64,000 nucleotides of DNA, taken from assembly GCA_037957365.1 (NCBI GenBank), contig JARHVA010008411.1, positions 62,001 through 126,000 on the forward strand, written 5' to 3'. Both the position numbers and the translations under genes were made by a program. This DNA is from Torreya grandis. Lineage: Eukaryota > Streptophyta > Pinopsida > Cupressales > Taxaceae. This document shows, piece by piece, positions 61,255 through 64,000 of the stretch. The notes below the pieces were generated by a model. That model searched no databases. It had not been told where the DNA came from and saw nothing but the letters and a program-made list of their open reading frames with translations. Each line of letters opens with the position of its first letter. The stretch's first letter is position 1.

Positions 61255-62154
61255 AACACAAATTAGTGCACAAGGTTCCTAATGAATTCTTTGGGATTTG
61301 AGTTACATGGGTCAAATCAATGACTAAAAACTAACATTAATGATAATCATCAACCAAGATACCCATAATGAGAGGGGTTAGTCAAAGTCCTAACAAGGAG
61401 GTCCAAGGCATCCTCATACCAATTAACATCAACAAGACTAAGTCAATGGGATGAGTAACCAAAGGAATGGGAGGGGTCAAGCTAGAGTGGATGAAACATA
61501 GTCCATAATAAGGTTCCAACAAGCCAAAGAAAGAATAAAATCAAAACCAAAAATAAATTTAAAATCAACCCTTAAAATGATTTTCACAATAACAAAAATC
61601 AAAGGCTAACTCATACAAAACTAATAGATATGAGACAAAAGTGATTGCACACAAAGTCCATAACCAAAATCTAATCTTAAAACTCATAAAATTAAGATTA
61701 AAAATGGAAAACATAAATCAAAATATTGAGATTGAAAAATGTACAACACCAACTGATCAATTAAAATATTAATTTTAACCTTTTTCCTACTAAAATTTAT
61801 ATGGTGACTCATTTGATCTCTTTGGTCATTTTTAGCTAACGAAGCCTATCACTCAGCCTAGCTCATAACCTGTCCCTAAAATCATCAAAGAATTAATTAT
61901 AAATATATTAACAAGGAAATTAATATTGAATAAAAATATAATTCAAAATTCAATTAAATTATAAATATAACAATTGAATTACATATGATCATCTAGTGTG
62001 ATAATAAACATAATCATAACTATAACCATTACAATGGGATCCCCTGATCTGAATCCATCAAATATACAATAATTGGAAAAATTACAAATGAAAATATAAT
62101 AAAACGTGTTGTAATAAAAAACCATATAAAGGTATTAAAATATGGGTTATAACA
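61255..62154 (-). repeat. LTR-like direct repeat, right copy
   Basis: The minus strand starts TGTTATAACCCATATTTTAA, with the perfect palindrome GTTATAAC at the second base. Similar to 48590-49511 throughout. On the minus strand it is followed by TGGTGAATCAACC, which begins with TGG and could be a PBS, but the left copy continues with TGGTGAAT as well, so this is not decisive. Confidence 0.7.
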
Positions 62155-64000
62155 CTACAATCACACACCTATTATCAAACACTTTTCACACAAGAGAATC
62201 ATAGAAAAAAAAAAAATCAAATAATTGTATGAATTCATCCTCAATAATGCCACATTCTAGTCCCTTTAAATCCACTAGAAATGATTAGTTGATCTTCAAG
62301 TTGTGACTATACTTTTAGTTGACTTTCATAATTATATTTATAAAATTAAGTCAACTGACTTTAAAATATGTTCTTAGGATTTAATATGATAATTTACTTA
62401 ATAAAATTTAACTAAATATATAATCAAATTTTATATACACAATAAGACTAATATTATATGTTTTGTCATGATTAGGGGCCCACTACACATTACTTATAAT
62501 TTCATTAATAATTAAATAATATTATCACGCAATCAACTAATGTATGATTTAATTATAGTATTAAAATATTTTTCATAATGTACTCTATTAAAAATCAACT
62601 TAAAATAGATAGTTTATAAAATATATTTTGACTTTTCAAATCACTATTAAGTGATCTTAAAAACATATTAATTTTAATGTTAACATAAAAAATCATTAAA
62701 TTTATAACATTTAAATCATAAACAAAGTATTATATATCATTTGTTATCTACAGACACAAATATTACATTAAGTGCTTGACAATGTATATTCTTGACATCT
62801 TTACCCTACTTGGTTTATTCTACATTTGGTTAACTCACAATCTATAAGAGGACCTTCAATATATTATAAAACATAAAAATATCATACATACATCATTATT
62901 TTAGTCAAATTTATCCATATTCATATTAGACACTCCTATCAAAGATGTCTCAACAATATCTAATCTCATGGGATAAGATTGTATTAGGTCAGATAGGGCC
63001 GCAATGTGACGTTGTCCTCTAGTGCGACCTTGTCTACCATACTCCAATGATAAATTTTGAAATTAGAAATATTTTAAAATTTCTCTACAATGATTTGTTT
63101 ATGGTTTTTTTTAAAAAATATTCCAAATATTTCCCCATAAAATCACATCAAATCATTCAAGTGAATATACTTAAAAGTATAATTTTAAACTTCTATACTC
63201 TAAGAAAAATAATGAAATATCTTCCAATTTAAACTAGGTTACATTACAATAGTCATAAGACAAGTCTAAATATATTTCATTGTATCTCAATGTCATACAT
63301 TATCAAATATTTAAATAAATATTATAGATACACTCATATATGTTCACAAACATGGATCACACAATCAAATTAGGAGGGAGAATTACATTGGCCTAAGTCA
63401 TATTTGGGATATGTAAGAAACACCTAGATTAAGAAAGGTTTTAAGAGGTTACCTAAATTATTATTAAAAATATATTTATTCCTTTTCCATTTGATCCCTA
63501 TCATGTTTATTTTTAATAGAAAGGGTCTATGTATTTTAGGTCTTTTGTGTAACATATTAACACATAGAATTAAACAGTCAATCCTGATAGAAAGTTGTAC
63601 AAATCTAGATCAAAAAATAATGTGAATAGTCAACTAAAGTGTGTTTTATTTATAAAAAAAGGATATAACACATCCATTTCTTCTTTATGGGGGTTTTTCT
63701 AATTATAGTTTTAATTCCTACTTTCTAACGTGAAATATTTTACAGGATATTTTAAATAGTTTCTAGTCACAGTGAGAATAATATTTATTTTAGGGAGGTT
63801 TGTAGATCTATATGCCAATTTAATATTTTTAATTAATTTATAATTTTAAAAAATATATACTATATTATATTCTACTATCATATTTATATGTTCTTATATT
63901 TAAATTTCAATACTATATCTATTAATTTTAGTTCCTTTAATTGAAAATAGATTTAAAATTCTAGTGAACCTACTATTTTTAGAACATTTAATATTGTGTT
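62155..64000. other. No recognisable gene; AT-rich sequence
   Basis: Very AT-rich with short open stretches only. A small GC-richer patch at about 62990-63045 (GGGCCGCAATGTGACG) stands out without explanation. Confidence 0.5.

Overview
The window looks like intergenic nuclear DNA from a large, repeat-rich seed-plant genome. It is AT-rich, it contains long simple-sequence tracts, and every coding signal I recognise belongs to plant LTR retrotransposons, most of them Ty3/gypsy of the Tat type. A gymnosperm is plausible from the kind of elements present, but the sequence does not prove it. I found no host protein gene, rRNA, tRNA or CRISPR array, and every transposon reading frame is broken by stops or frameshifts.

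Layout. 1-4060 holds the 3' end of a plus-strand Tat-like element: an integrase remnant, a non-coding tail with an 89-bp triplicate, a polypurine tract and a probable 3' LTR. 4061-10805 is mostly unassignable. It contains one unrecognised minus-strand frame (7169-7651) and, near 9.7 kb, a hairpin followed by a primer-binding-site-like sequence. 10806-12387 and 23693-27157 are two halves of one minus-strand Tat-like element (element A). They are split by a complete plus-strand Tat-like element at 12388-23687 (element N), which has two LTRs of about 2.5-2.6 kb, a PBS, gag, PR, an archaeal-type RNase H placed before RT, RT, RNase H and integrase. The target duplication AGTTT flanks element N exactly, and removing the insert plus one AGTTT restores element A's frame.

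27158-34876 is a third Tat-like unit (E1, minus strand). It has a 2.9-kb 5' LTR, a PBS, a Tyr/Pro-rich gag-like leader and an acidic coding relic, and it ends in a 3' LTR that lacks about 0.6 kb. 34877-38619 is the gag of a fourth element (B, minus strand), cut by E1. 38620-45629 has no recognisable gene but carries a 126-bp duplication and a 259-bp (CA)n tract. 45630-48589 is a minus-strand Ty1/copia gag-pol relic. Two similar LTR-like direct repeats lie at about 48.59-49.51 kb and 61.26-62.15 kb. Between them sit a probable solo copia LTR (53.69-54.75 kb) and several microsatellites. 62155-64000 shows nothing recognisable.

How the parts relate. The window is a stratigraphy of insertions: N into A, E1 into B, and a joint between E1 and A. 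The features most worth a second look are the archaeal-type RNase H upstream of RT in both A and N, the dense GGTTCAA/TTGAACC heptamer clusters in the LTRs of N, and short palindromes or hairpins at the first bases of four different LTR families. I found no convincing evidence for an undescribed functional system beyond these transposon features.
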